Shown here: piece after piece, positions 34,866-43,627 of the stretch
How positions within the stretch are numbered: position 1 is the first letter of the stretch
How the letters are laid out: every line of letters begins with the position of its first letter
Source of the DNA: Deltaproteobacteria bacterium
GTDB taxonomy: Bacteria; Desulfobacterota; Binatia; UTPRO1
Length of the DNA stretch: 51,162 nucleotides
Assembly (NCBI GenBank): GCA_020848745.1
Contig: JADLHM010000067.1
Location: forward strand, 1-51,162
Reading direction: 5' to 3'
The notes under the pieces: generated by a model
The model's input: only the letters and a program-made list of their open reading frames with translations
The model's database searches: none
What the model was told of the DNA's origin: nothing
Made by a program: the position numbers and the translations under genes

Positions 34866-35513
34866 ATGAACGCCGCCGTCGCACAGATCCCCGTGGAAGG
34901 CCGCCGAGAGCGGAAGAAGCGCGAGCTCCGCCTGCGCATCTATCAGCAGGCGCAGGAGCTCTTCCTCGGCCAGGGCTTCGAGGCCACGACCGTCGAGCAG
35001 ATCGCCGCCGCGGCGGACATCGCCCCGGCCACCTTCTTCAATCATTTCCAGAGCAAGCACGCGCTGCTCGGCGAGATGACGATCGAGGTCTTCGACCACC
35101 TCCAAAACCTCATCGAACAGTACCTTCTGCGGCCCGGAAGCGCCCAGGACCGCCTCGCGGGCTTCGCGGAGCACGCGGCGCAGGACGCTTCGGCGGCGCG
35201 CGGCGTCGCCCGCGACCTCGTCTTCGAGCTGATGCGGACGCGGGGCCGACCGGGCGAGCCCCCGCCCTACCTCGAGCGGATCTTCGCGCCGATCGTGAAG
35301 ACGCTCCGCGAAGGCCAACGCAGCGGGGAGGTCCGCACGGATCTCGACGCCGCCTTTCTCGCCGAGATGGTCCTCGGCGCTCTGAACGCTCCGTTCATCA
35401 ATTGGATGAACGATCCCGACTACCCCCTCGAACAACGGTTCCGGCAGGCAGCGGTCTTCATCGGCGAGGCCATTCGCCCGACGGCCGCGCGCCCGCGCCG
35501 GAAGACTCGGTGA
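34866..35513 (+). CDS. TetR-family transcriptional regulator upstream of a P450
   Basis: The 215-residue regulator has a TetR helix-turn-helix in residues 14-70 (RRERKKRELRLRIYQQA, FEATTVEQIAAAADIAPATFFNHF, SKHALL), followed by a helical effector domain. Its stop overlaps the GTG start of the P450 by four bases, so the two are co-translated. Local regulation of P450 expression in response to its substrate is the likely role. It differs from KstR and KstR2 as I know them, so I do not call it their orthologue. It is a candidate, along with the TetR at 30058, for binding the 4748 operator. Confidence 0.88.
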   Translation: MNAAVAQIPVEGRRERKKRELRLRIYQQAQELFLGQGFEATTVEQIAAAADIAPATFFNHFQSKHALLGEMTIEVFDHLQNLIEQYLLRPGSAQDRLAGFAEHAAQDASAARGVARDLVFELMRTRGRPGEPPPYLERIFAPIVKTLREGQRSGEVRTDLDAAFLAEMVLGALNAPFINWMNDPDYPLEQRFRQAAVFIGEAIRPTAARPRRKTR

Positions 35514-36748
35514 CCGACATGTACAGCGACATCGACATCCTCGACGCGAAGATCTGGGGCGTCGGCGCCCACGAGCGGTTCCGCTGGCTTCGCGAGAACG
35601 ATCCCGTGCACTGGGACGCGAAGAACGCGATCTGGGCCCTGTCCAAATATGCCGACGTCGTCTATGCCTCCAAGCACAACGAGATCTTCTGCTCGGGCGA
35701 AGGCACCCGACCGAACATGCCGACCAAGCTCTCCATCGTCGACATGGACGAGCCGCGCCACGGCCAGCTGCGGAACCTGATCAACCAAGGCTTCAAGCCG
35801 CGCCGGGTCGGAGAGATCACCGACCGCTTCCGCGCCTTCACCATCGAAACGCTCGACAGGCTGGCGCCGAAGGGCGAGTGCGACTTCGTGCGCGACATCG
35901 CGGTGCCGATGCCGATCGAGGTGATCGCCGACCTGATCGGCATCCCCAAGACCGATCGCAACAAGCTCCACCACTGGTCGGACACGATGATCGCGAGCGA
36001 CGGCAACTACGACGACATCGAGACCATGCAGCGCGCCGCGAACGCCTTCGCCGAGTACGTCGCGTACATCGAGGACACGATCGAGTCGCGCCGGAAGGAG
36101 CCCAAGGACGATCTCGTGAGCGTGCTCGTCCACGCGCGCGACGGCGGCCTCCTCGGTGAGACGGAGGTCGTCGACGCGACGAAGCTGCCTTCCGAGCATG
36201 CGATGGAGATGGCGAAGGACGAGCTCACGATGTTCCTCGTGACGCTCCTCATCGCCGGCAACGAGACCACCCGCAACGCCCTGACCGGCGGGATGAGCCA
36301 GCTCATCGAGAACCCCGGCGAGAAGCAGAAGCTGATCGACGATCCGAAGCTCATTCCGACCGCCGTCGAGGAGATCGTGCGCCACGTCTCGCCGGTGCAG
36401 AACTTCGCCCGGACGGCGACCCAGGACACGGAGCTCCGCGGTCGCGCGATCAAGAAGGGCGAGAAGATCCTGCTCATGTACCCGTCGGCGAACCGCGACG
36501 AGGAGGTCTTCACGGATCCGGACGCCTTCCGGGTCGATCGCGATCCGAATCCGCACGTCGGCTTCGGCATCGGCAACCATTTCTGCCTCGGTGCGAACCT
36601 CGCCCGCATGGAGATCCGGGTCATGCTCGAGGAGATCCTGAAGCGCATGCCCGACATCGCGTACGCGGACGGACCGCCGAAGACGCACCCGTCCCTGCTG
36701 GTGCGGTCGTTCACGCACATGCCGGTCAAGTTCACCCGCAAGGCCTGA
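35510..36748 (+). CDS. Cytochrome P450, CYP142/CYP125-like
   Basis: The 412-residue class I P450 has the I-helix LIAGNETTRN, an ExxR segment (EEIVRHVSPVQNFART), and the haem motif FGIGNHFCLG with the ligand at Cys359. ECDFVRDIAVPMPIEVIADLIG and the VQNFART stretch resemble CYP142 and relatives, which oxidise C26 of cholesterol to the carboxylic acid. The start is GTG 35510 in a GTGA overlap with the TetR stop; ATG 35519 is the alternative. No ferredoxin or reductase gene is nearby. It probably initiates side-chain degradation (inference from family and context). Confidence 0.9.
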   Translation: MTDMYSDIDILDAKIWGVGAHERFRWLRENDPVHWDAKNAIWALSKYADVVYASKHNEIFCSGEGTRPNMPTKLSIVDMDEPRHGQLRNLINQGFKPRRVGEITDRFRAFTIETLDRLAPKGECDFVRDIAVPMPIEVIADLIGIPKTDRNKLHHWSDTMIASDGNYDDIETMQRAANAFAEYVAYIEDTIESRRKEPKDDLVSVLVHARDGGLLGETEVVDATKLPSEHAMEMAKDELTMFLVTLLIAGNETTRNALTGGMSQLIENPGEKQKLIDDPKLIPTAVEEIVRHVSPVQNFARTATQDTELRGRAIKKGEKILLMYPSANRDEEVFTDPDAFRVDRDPNPHVGFGIGNHFCLGANLARMEIRVMLEEILKRMPDIAYADGPPKTHPSLLVRSFTHMPVKFTRKA

Positions 36749-36763
36749 CGCCCGAAGCCGAAC

Positions 36764-36834
36764 GGGACGACACGCGGCGTTCGCCGACCTGCCGCGACGT
36801 ACGCTGGCCCGGCGCGCGGTCCGGGTGTCGTCCC
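36764..36834. repeat. 10-bp perfect inverted repeat in a convergent gap
   Basis: GGGACGACAC (36764-36773) and GTGTCGTCCC (36825-36834) are perfect complements around a 51-base GC-rich loop. They fill most of the 111-base gap between the P450 and the convergent cysteine-rich protein gene. It could act as a structured terminator for both. Confidence 0.35.
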
Positions 36835-36859
36835 TCCTCGTCCTGCCGGGCGACCGCGC

Positions 36860-39208
36860 TCAGGGCACGGTCAGCTGCAGTTCCGGTTGCGTGAAGGCGG
36901 CCGGACCCGGGAATCCCGCGACGGTGTTCGTCGCCGCATTGTCGCCCGCGATGCAGTAGATGCCGACGCTCACACCCTCGGGCGTGTGCGGCGCACCTTG
37001 CCGCACGATGCCGGAGTTCACGAAACAGGCGCGCTTCTTCGCGATGCAGGTCTCGTCCGGCCGACAGTAGGGGCAGGTCGGCGGCGCGCAGTCGCTGGCC
37101 GACGAGCACGGCTGGTAGGTCGTGATCGAGCACCAGGCATCGTCGGGTCCGGCGGGGCAGAAGCCCTCTTGCGCCGAGCCGTCGTCGCCCGGGTCCACCC
37201 GGCAATCGGCGAGGTGGCAGAACCCGCCCGGGCACTCGCTGTCCACCGCGCACTCGATCGCGTCGTTCGTACCGCCGACACACGCGGGCTGGCAGGCGTT
37301 CGGTCGCAGCTGTCCCGGGCAGAAGCACTGCGGCGCGCACGTCCCGCCGGGGCATTCGCTCTCGGTGGCGCACGGCCGCCCGGCGCTCGCGCCGTCGATG
37401 CATGCCTTCCCGGCGAAGGTCGCCTCACCGCACTGGACGCTCGGCGCCATGCTGACGGTTCCGGTGGTCCGCAGCGGGATGTAGAGGTCGAGGCCCGCGG
37501 CTGACGTGATCTGCGCCGCGGGCTCGGGAGGGCAATCCACGCTCGTCGTGCCGAAGAACGGGTGCGTGCTGCCGAACGGCACGCCGTCGCGGCACGCCTT
37601 GCCCGCGTTCGGACCATCGCTGCAGACCGGCGCCGTGATGCACGGACCCTGGTTCGTGGCGCAACCATCGTCGTCCTCGCAGCGCTCACGGCTGATGGCA
37701 CAGAAGCCGCCGCACACGGGGCACGGCTTGTCCGCCGACCCGACCGTGCGTCCGAAGGTGCGCGAGCGCTGCGGCGCGCGTACCGCCGACTCGCCGGTCG
37801 CCACATTCACCGTCCCCACCACGTCCTCGCTCCAGATCGTCACGTTGCAGACCGTGACGCCGCCCACCGCCAAGGGATTGGGCGGTGCGGCGAGCGTCGT
37901 CATGCAGTAGTCCCCGGGGGCATCGCACACCGGGTCCGCGGGCATGTTCGGATCGCACTTCTTCTGCACGTCCCGAAAGCAGTGCGGCCCCGTGGCCGTT
38001 CGGTCCTTCCGGCACATGCCCTGGCCGAAGAACGCGCAAATGGCGTCGCCGGTCGTCCCGGAGGGCTTCGACAACGCGACGCCACACGGCGAATGCGGCG
38101 GCAGGGAGCAACTCGGGCCGACGTTGCAATTCCCGAAGCCGTCGCAGTCGTAGAGGCGGCTGACGTATCCGCCGCCTTCCGCGACGCCCTGGTCCGCGCT
38201 GTTCCCCGTCCAGCCATTGTCGGTGTCGGCCGCGGCGTGCTCGACGACCCGGAGACGCGGCCTGTCGGTGCAGAGGCAGGCGAAGAACCCGTCCGGTTCG
38301 AGCGCCGAGCCGCACTGGTCGGGACAGGCGGCGTCGTCGGTGCCGTCGCATTCCTCGCCGAGGTTGTTCACGACCCCGTCGCCGCAGAGGCCGCCGCGGA
38401 CCGCGTACTCGTAGTCGATAAGGTCGGGCGGCACGTCGATCGCGGGTCCGTCGATGCGGGTGCGATGGCCGTCGATGAGGCAGCTCGCCGCGGCGTCGGC
38501 GGTGGTCGCGTTCGGCGTGCAGACGCCGAGGCTCGCAACGACGCCGTCGCTGCACCGGGCGAGGACGGCGTCGCGGAGCTTCGTGTCGCATTTCGTGATC
38601 GTCGCGACCGTCTTCTCGTCCTCCGTGGCGCAAAGGTGTGGCGGCACGCTCGGCAGCGCCTCCTTGAGAGTCTTGGCACGGCACTTCTGAACGGCCTTCA
38701 AGGTGCACGCCGTGTAGGACGCGCTCTGCTTCGCGATCTCGCGCTGGCAGAGGATCTGGTCCTTCGGAAGCGGCGCCGCGAGACCGGCGTCGGACTGGAG
38801 CGCGATCATCTCGCCGACGATCGTCGTGTGGCTGTCACGGATGCAGTCGGCGAGGTCGTCCGGCGTGAACCCGTCGCCGAGGTTCGCGTCAGGGCACGGT
38901 CCGGGAAATCCGAGCGCGGCGAGGCCCGCCGACGGAAGCACGCACGTCTTCGCGAGCTTGGCCCGGAGGACACCCTCGAGCTTCACGAGCGCCGCCGGAT
39001 CGGGGGCGGCGCAGGTCCCCCCGGCGAGCACCCTGCCGCGACAGTGCTGTTCCAGCTTCATCCTGGCCCGCGCGAACGCGAGACCGGCTTTTCCGATCGT
39101 ATTCAGGCACTTGACCTGCGCAGGGGCGAAGGAATCAGCGCGGCTCGGCGCCAGGAGCGACACGCTGCACGCGACGAGCAACAGCAGGCGAACCTTCGCA
39201 ACGATCAT
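36860..39208 (-). CDS. Large cysteine-rich exported protein of unknown function
   Basis: The 782-residue protein has a signal peptide (MIVAKVRLLLLVACSVSLLAPSRA, cleavage near residue 24). An alpha-helical cysteine/lysine module of about 250 residues follows (VKCLNTIGKAG, LEQHCRGRVLAGGTCAAPDPAALVKLEGVLRAKL). After that come many short cysteine-rich turns of the form GxxCxxDSECPGGxC (for example CATESECPGGTCAPQC and CAVDSECPGGFCH), like tandem disulfide knots. ATG 39208 has AAAGGAG upstream. Such proteins are expected in the periplasm or on the surface. No enzyme motif is recognised. It shares the lysine/cysteine helical module style with the protein at 14667. Confidence 0.75.
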   Translation of the reverse strand: MIVAKVRLLLLVACSVSLLAPSRADSFAPAQVKCLNTIGKAGLAFARARMKLEQHCRGRVLAGGTCAAPDPAALVKLEGVLRAKLAKTCVLPSAGLAALGFPGPCPDANLGDGFTPDDLADCIRDSHTTIVGEMIALQSDAGLAAPLPKDQILCQREIAKQSASYTACTLKAVQKCRAKTLKEALPSVPPHLCATEDEKTVATITKCDTKLRDAVLARCSDGVVASLGVCTPNATTADAAASCLIDGHRTRIDGPAIDVPPDLIDYEYAVRGGLCGDGVVNNLGEECDGTDDAACPDQCGSALEPDGFFACLCTDRPRLRVVEHAAADTDNGWTGNSADQGVAEGGGYVSRLYDCDGFGNCNVGPSCSLPPHSPCGVALSKPSGTTGDAICAFFGQGMCRKDRTATGPHCFRDVQKKCDPNMPADPVCDAPGDYCMTTLAAPPNPLAVGGVTVCNVTIWSEDVVGTVNVATGESAVRAPQRSRTFGRTVGSADKPCPVCGGFCAISRERCEDDDGCATNQGPCITAPVCSDGPNAGKACRDGVPFGSTHPFFGTTSVDCPPEPAAQITSAAGLDLYIPLRTTGTVSMAPSVQCGEATFAGKACIDGASAGRPCATESECPGGTCAPQCFCPGQLRPNACQPACVGGTNDAIECAVDSECPGGFCHLADCRVDPGDDGSAQEGFCPAGPDDAWCSITTYQPCSSASDCAPPTCPYCRPDETCIAKKRACFVNSGIVRQGAPHTPEGVSVGIYCIAGDNAATNTVAGFPGPAAFTQPELQLTVP

Positions 39209-39361
39209 CAAGTCGACTCCTTTCGACGGAGCGGGGGCGGCACCCGGGCTTCGCCTCCTTCCTGACACTGACCGTCCGGTCGATGCAAGCACTTCCCGGG
39301 GGTCGGCAGCGGATTTTCGCTTCGCCGTGCGTCATGCACGGGCGGACGCGCCGTCGGGTAC

Positions 39362-41866
39362 TCAGCCCGCCGCTTCGATCGCCCCGCGCAGAACCGCCGC
39401 CGCGATCGCCTGCGGGCTCATGCCGAGGATCTCGCCGAAGACGTATTGGTGGTCGCTGCCGATCGCCTGGCCGGTGACGCCGGTCCGGGGGCGCGGATCG
39501 GTGAGGCCGAGGGGCACGCCGGTCGCGACCACCTCGCCGCGGGTGAGATGCCGGAGGGTCTCGAAGAACCCGCGCGCGGCGAGCTGGGCGTCGGCCGCGA
39601 TCTCCGCGATCGTCCGCACGACCCCGGCCGCGACTCCCGCAGCGCGCAGCGCGTCCATGACGGCCCGCGCGTCGCGGCTGCGCGTCCATCCCTCGACGAG
39701 CGCATCGAGCGCCTCCACGTTCGCCACGCGCGCCGCCGCGTCGGCGAAGCGGGCGTCATCGCGCCACTCCGCGTGCCCGACCGCCGCGCAGAACCGCCGC
39801 CACGCGTCCTCGCTCTCCACCGCGATCGCGCACCAGCGATCGTCGCCGCTGCAGCGGTAGCATCCGTGCGGCGCCGCGTGCGCCGCGCGATTTCCGGCGC
39901 GCCCCGGCACCCGACCCGTCGTCGCGACCTCCGCGACGACGTCGCCGATCGCCGCGACCGTCGCTTCGAGCTGCGCGACGTTCACGTACTGTCCCTCGCC
40001 CGTCCGGTCGCGATGCGCGAGCGCCGCGAGCACCGCGACGAGCCCGTGGAGCGCGCTCAGGACGTCGGGGTACGCGTACTGCGTGATCGTGCACGGCCGC
40101 TCCGGAAACCCCGAGAGCGTCGCGAGCCCCGCGAGCGCCTCGATATTGGGCCCCCAGGTCACGTAGCCCCGCTGCGGTCCACGGTCGCCGTAGCCCGAGG
40201 TTCCCAGCATGACGAGGTCGGCCTTCACGGCGCGCAGCGCCTCCCACCCGAGGCCGAGCTTGTCGACGACGCCGGCGCTGTTGTTCTCGATGACGACGTC
40301 CGAGCAGGCCGCGAGCCGCCGCGCGAGCGCGACCGCCTCCGGATTCTCGAAGTCGAGCGCGACGAACCGCTTCCCGGCGTTCCAGTCCGTGAACCAGGGC
40401 GAGCCGGTCGGATCGACGCCGCGTTCGGGCGCGCGCGGCGGCACGTAGAGCCGTACGACGTCGGGGTGGCGCCGCGACTCCACCCGAACGACCTCGGCGC
40501 CGCAGGCGGCCATGAAACGGCCGATCCAGGGTCCGGCCATGGCGACGGTGAGCTCGAGGACGCGGACGCCGGCGAGCGGGCCGGCGGTCGCGGCGCCACC
40601 GCCTGCCGCGCAAGCGAGACCGGCGGCCGTCGCGCCCGCGGTGCCTTCCGACCTTTCCGGGCCGGCCGCGCCGCATGCCCCCGCGCCGTCGCCGCTCGCG
40701 CGCCGTGGCGCGATCGCATCCGTCCCTTCGCCGACCCGCGGCGCGCCCCGCGCCGCGCGGCAGGGCGTCGCGCCCAGCCGATACGGCGGACCCGTGACGG
40801 TGACCGTGGTCCCGTCGGCCTGCGGCACGCGCGTGAAGAACCCGCGCGCCGCCAGGTGCGCGTCCCGCACGACGGCGTCCGCCGTCCGGACCGGCGTGAA
40901 GGCGAGATGTCGGCGCTGCCCTTCGTGGTAGACCTCCTCGACCGTGAGCCGCGTCGTCAGCTCGGTGACGTAGGTGTCGACGATGTCCCGGTAGGGGATG
41001 CGGCGCGACGACGGCCCCTCGAAGAGCGGGTCGCGCACGCTCTCGATCCCCGTCACCTCGTGGATCCACGCCGCGAGGACCTGCCAGTGCCGCGGCCGGT
41101 TCACCATGAGGTAGACGAGCCCGTCGCGGCACGGGTACGCGCCCGATGGGACCGACGCGAAGAGGCCCGTGCCGCTTCGCCGCGGCACGATGCCGTCGTC
41201 GCGCCACTTGCCGATGCCGCAGATGTGGGTCGCGGATACGACCGCCTCGAGGAGCGAGACGTCGACGCGCTGCCCGCGCCCGGTCCGGTCCGCCTGGCGG
41301 AGTGCGAGCAACGTCCCCGCCGCCGCGGCGAGGGACGCCGTGACGCCGGCCTGCCGGCCGGCGAGCCGGACCGGCGGATCCTCGGCCTCCCCCGTAACGT
41401 GCAGCGCGCCGCCGAGCGCGGCCGCGACGAGATCGCTCCCCGGCGCCCCACGCTCCGGTCCGGTCTGCCCGAAGGGGGTGATCGATGTCATGACCAGGCG
41501 CGGGTGATCGACGCGGAGCGCCTCGAACCCGAGCCCCAGGGCGTCGAGCGCTCCGGGCCGCCACGTCTCGACGATGGCGTCGGCGTCGGCGGCGAGCGCC
41601 GCGAAGCGCGCACGGTCGGCGGCGCGCGCAAGGTCGAGCACGAGGCTCCGCTTGCCGCCGTTCATGGCGACGAAGAACCAGCTGGCGAGGTCGGCTGCAC
41701 CCTCGCCGCGAAAGGGCGGCAGCCGGCGGGTCGCGTCGCCGCCGGGCGGCTCGATGCGGATCACCTCGGCGCCGAGGTCGGCGAGGAGCTTCCCGCAGTA
41801 CGCGCCGGTCGCGTCGACGAGCTCGAGCACGCGGCGGCCCGTGAGTGCGCCCATCCGGTGCACCAT
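39362..41866 (-). CDS. Fused two-domain CaiB/BaiF (family III) CoA-transferase
   Basis: The 834-residue protein is a tandem fusion of two family III CoA-transferase domains (about 1-395 and 440-834), joined by a low-complexity Ala/Gly linker. Such enzymes move CoA between carboxylic acids or racemise alpha-methylacyl-CoA. Domain 1 has GAPGSDLVAAALGG with Asp145 at the catalytic aspartate position. The aligned spot in domain 2 is Asn574 (TWGPNIEALAG), so only domain 1 may have the covalent nucleophile. ATG 41866 is used; ATG 41854 (MGALTG) is equally possible. It is divergent from the KstD-like gene by 32 bases. CoA activation or C25 epimerisation of a sterol acid is plausible. Confidence 0.9.
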   Translation of the reverse strand: MVHRMGALTGRRVLELVDATGAYCGKLLADLGAEVIRIEPPGGDATRRLPPFRGEGAADLASWFFVAMNGGKRSLVLDLARAADRARFAALAADADAIVETWRPGALDALGLGFEALRVDHPRLVMTSITPFGQTGPERGAPGSDLVAAALGGALHVTGEAEDPPVRLAGRQAGVTASLAAAAGTLLALRQADRTGRGQRVDVSLLEAVVSATHICGIGKWRDDGIVPRRSGTGLFASVPSGAYPCRDGLVYLMVNRPRHWQVLAAWIHEVTGIESVRDPLFEGPSSRRIPYRDIVDTYVTELTTRLTVEEVYHEGQRRHLAFTPVRTADAVVRDAHLAARGFFTRVPQADGTTVTVTGPPYRLGATPCRAARGAPRVGEGTDAIAPRRASGDGAGACGAAGPERSEGTAGATAAGLACAAGGGAATAGPLAGVRVLELTVAMAGPWIGRFMAACGAEVVRVESRRHPDVVRLYVPPRAPERGVDPTGSPWFTDWNAGKRFVALDFENPEAVALARRLAACSDVVIENNSAGVVDKLGLGWEALRAVKADLVMLGTSGYGDRGPQRGYVTWGPNIEALAGLATLSGFPERPCTITQYAYPDVLSALHGLVAVLAALAHRDRTGEGQYVNVAQLEATVAAIGDVVAEVATTGRVPGRAGNRAAHAAPHGCYRCSGDDRWCAIAVESEDAWRRFCAAVGHAEWRDDARFADAAARVANVEALDALVEGWTRSRDARAVMDALRAAGVAAGVVRTIAEIAADAQLAARGFFETLRHLTRGEVVATGVPLGLTDPRPRTGVTGQAIGSDHQYVFGEILGMSPQAIAAAVLRGAIEAAG

Positions 41867-41898
41867 GGCGTGGCTTGTACGCGAAATCAAAACTTGGC

Positions 41899-43620
41899 AT
41901 GGAGGCGGTCGCCTTGAGTACTCCGTCCGCCTCCTGGGATCATTCGGTCGATCTCCTGATCGTCGGCTCCGGCGCCGGCGCGATGGCCGCCGCCATCTGC
42001 GCCCACGATCGCGGCGGCAAGATCCTTCTGCTCGAGAAGACCCACCTCTACGGCGGCTCATCGGCGATGTCTGGCGGCTCGCTCTGGATCCCGAACAACC
42101 ACCTCATGGCGGCCGCCGGAGTGAACGACTCGCCGGACGACGCTCTCACGTACCTCAAGCACATCACGCGCGGCGCCGTCCCCGAGGAGAAGCTCGTCCG
42201 TTACGTCGAGGCGTCGCCGAAGATGCTGCGCTACCTCAGCGAGCGCGGCCGGCTGCGGATGCAGGCGATGCTGACGTACACCGACTACTATCCCGAGGCG
42301 CCGGGCGGAAAGCCGGGCGGACGCTCGATCGAGCCCGAACACTTCGACGCCCGCGAGCTCGGCGACGACTTCGCGCGCCTGCGCGAGCCCGCCCTGCAAG
42401 AGCTCGTCATGGGCCGCATGTCGATGACGGCCACCGAAGCGCACCATCTCCTGGCGCGCCACCCGGGATGGATCGGCCTCACGAGCAAGATCATGTCGCG
42501 CTACTGGCTGGACGTCGGGCAGCGCGTGAAGAGCAAGCGCGACCGCTGCCTGTCGCTCGGCAACGCCCTGGTCGGGATGCTGCGGCGGACGATGCTCGAC
42601 CGCCAGATCCCGCTCTGGCTGGAGACGGCGGCACGCGAGCTCGTGGTCGAGAACGGGCGGGTCCTCGGGCTCGTCGCCGAGCAGCGGGGGCGCGCCATCC
42701 GCATTCGCGCCGAGAAGGGCGTCGTGCTCGCCGCCGGCGGCTTCGAGAGCAACGACGCGATGCGGAAGCAGTACCTCCCGACCCCGACGGACGCCTCCTG
42801 GACCACTGCGAATCCCGGCAACACGGGCGACGCGATCCAGATGGGCCTCGCCCTCGGCGCCGGCGTCGACCTCATGGACGACGCCTGGTGGGGGCCGACG
42901 ACGGTGGTCCCCGGCGAGACGCGCGCTCGCATGCTCGTCATCGAGAAGGGCCTCCCGGGCAGCATCTTCGTGAACCAGCGCGGGCGGCGCTTCCTGAACG
43001 AAGCGTCACCCTACAACGACATCTGCAAGGCGATGTACGTGCAGCACACGCCCGAATCGCCGTGCGTGCCGGCGTACATGATCTTCGACGCGACCTATCG
43101 AAAGAAGTATCCGTGCGGCCCGTTCTTCCCCGGCTCGCAGCAGCCCGACTGGATGTTGCCGCGCCAGCTCAAGGAGGCGCGCTATCTCAAGAAAGCCGCC
43201 ACACTCGACGGGCTGGCGGCCGAGCTCGGCATCGACGCCGTCGGTCTGCAGGCGTCCGTCGCGCGCATGAACGAGTTCGCGCGCAACGGCAAGGATCTCG
43301 ACTTCCGCCGCGGCGAGAGCCTCTTCGACCGCTACTACGGCGACGACAAGGTCCAGCCGAACCCCTGCCTCGCGGCGATCGAGACGCCGCCCTACTACGG
43401 GCTCGTCATCTATGCCGGCGACCTCGGCACCAAGGGGGGCCTCACCGTCGACGCCGGCGCGCGCGTGCTCCATGCCGACGGCTCGGTCATCGACGGGCTC
43501 TTCGCGATCGGCAACTGCTCGGCGTCGGCGATGGGACGCACCTACCCCGGCGCGGGCGGCACCATGGGCCCCGCGATGACCTTCGGCTACATCCTCGCCT
43601 GCGAGAACATCGGCAACTAG
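41899..43620 (+). CDS. kstD: 3-Ketosteroid 1-dehydrogenase-type FAD protein (KstD)
   Basis: KstD introduces the C1-C2 double bond in ring A of 3-ketosteroids, which sets up B-ring opening. The 573-residue length fits the family. FAD motifs are GSGAGA (23-28) and Glu46 with the TSxxSGG-like GGSSAMSGGSLWIP loop. A tyrosine/glycine pair in TYPGAGGTMGPAMTFGY, Tyr549 and Gly553, has the same spacing as catalytic Tyr487/Gly491 of Rhodococcus KstD1. YTDYYPEAPGG and NEASPY provide the other expected tyrosines. ATG 41899 has no strong ribosome site, and starts just downstream are possible. A 4-ene- or 5-alpha-steroid dehydrogenase of the same family cannot be excluded. Confidence 0.8.
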   Translation: MEAVALSTPSASWDHSVDLLIVGSGAGAMAAAICAHDRGGKILLLEKTHLYGGSSAMSGGSLWIPNNHLMAAAGVNDSPDDALTYLKHITRGAVPEEKLVRYVEASPKMLRYLSERGRLRMQAMLTYTDYYPEAPGGKPGGRSIEPEHFDARELGDDFARLREPALQELVMGRMSMTATEAHHLLARHPGWIGLTSKIMSRYWLDVGQRVKSKRDRCLSLGNALVGMLRRTMLDRQIPLWLETAARELVVENGRVLGLVAEQRGRAIRIRAEKGVVLAAGGFESNDAMRKQYLPTPTDASWTTANPGNTGDAIQMGLALGAGVDLMDDAWWGPTTVVPGETRARMLVIEKGLPGSIFVNQRGRRFLNEASPYNDICKAMYVQHTPESPCVPAYMIFDATYRKKYPCGPFFPGSQQPDWMLPRQLKEARYLKKAATLDGLAAELGIDAVGLQASVARMNEFARNGKDLDFRRGESLFDRYYGDDKVQPNPCLAAIETPPYYGLVIYAGDLGTKGGLTVDAGARVLHADGSVIDGLFAIGNCSASAMGRTYPGAGGTMGPAMTFGYILACENIGN

Positions 43621-43627
43621 CGTCGGC

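Noticed and set aside
34866..35513. TetR gene as KstR2 orthologue
   Set aside because: The DNA-binding and effector regions do not resemble KstR2 beyond general TetR features; position beside a P450 suggests a local regulator.
39270..39281. GACCGTCCGGTC palindrome before the cysteine-rich protein gene as an operator
   Set aside because: A short GC-rich palindrome with no second copy and no promoter overlap that I can show; chance is likely.
39446..41917. 823-codon rightward frame opposite the CoA-transferase
   Set aside because: It is the antisense shadow of the two-domain CoA-transferase, whose motifs are clear on the minus strand.
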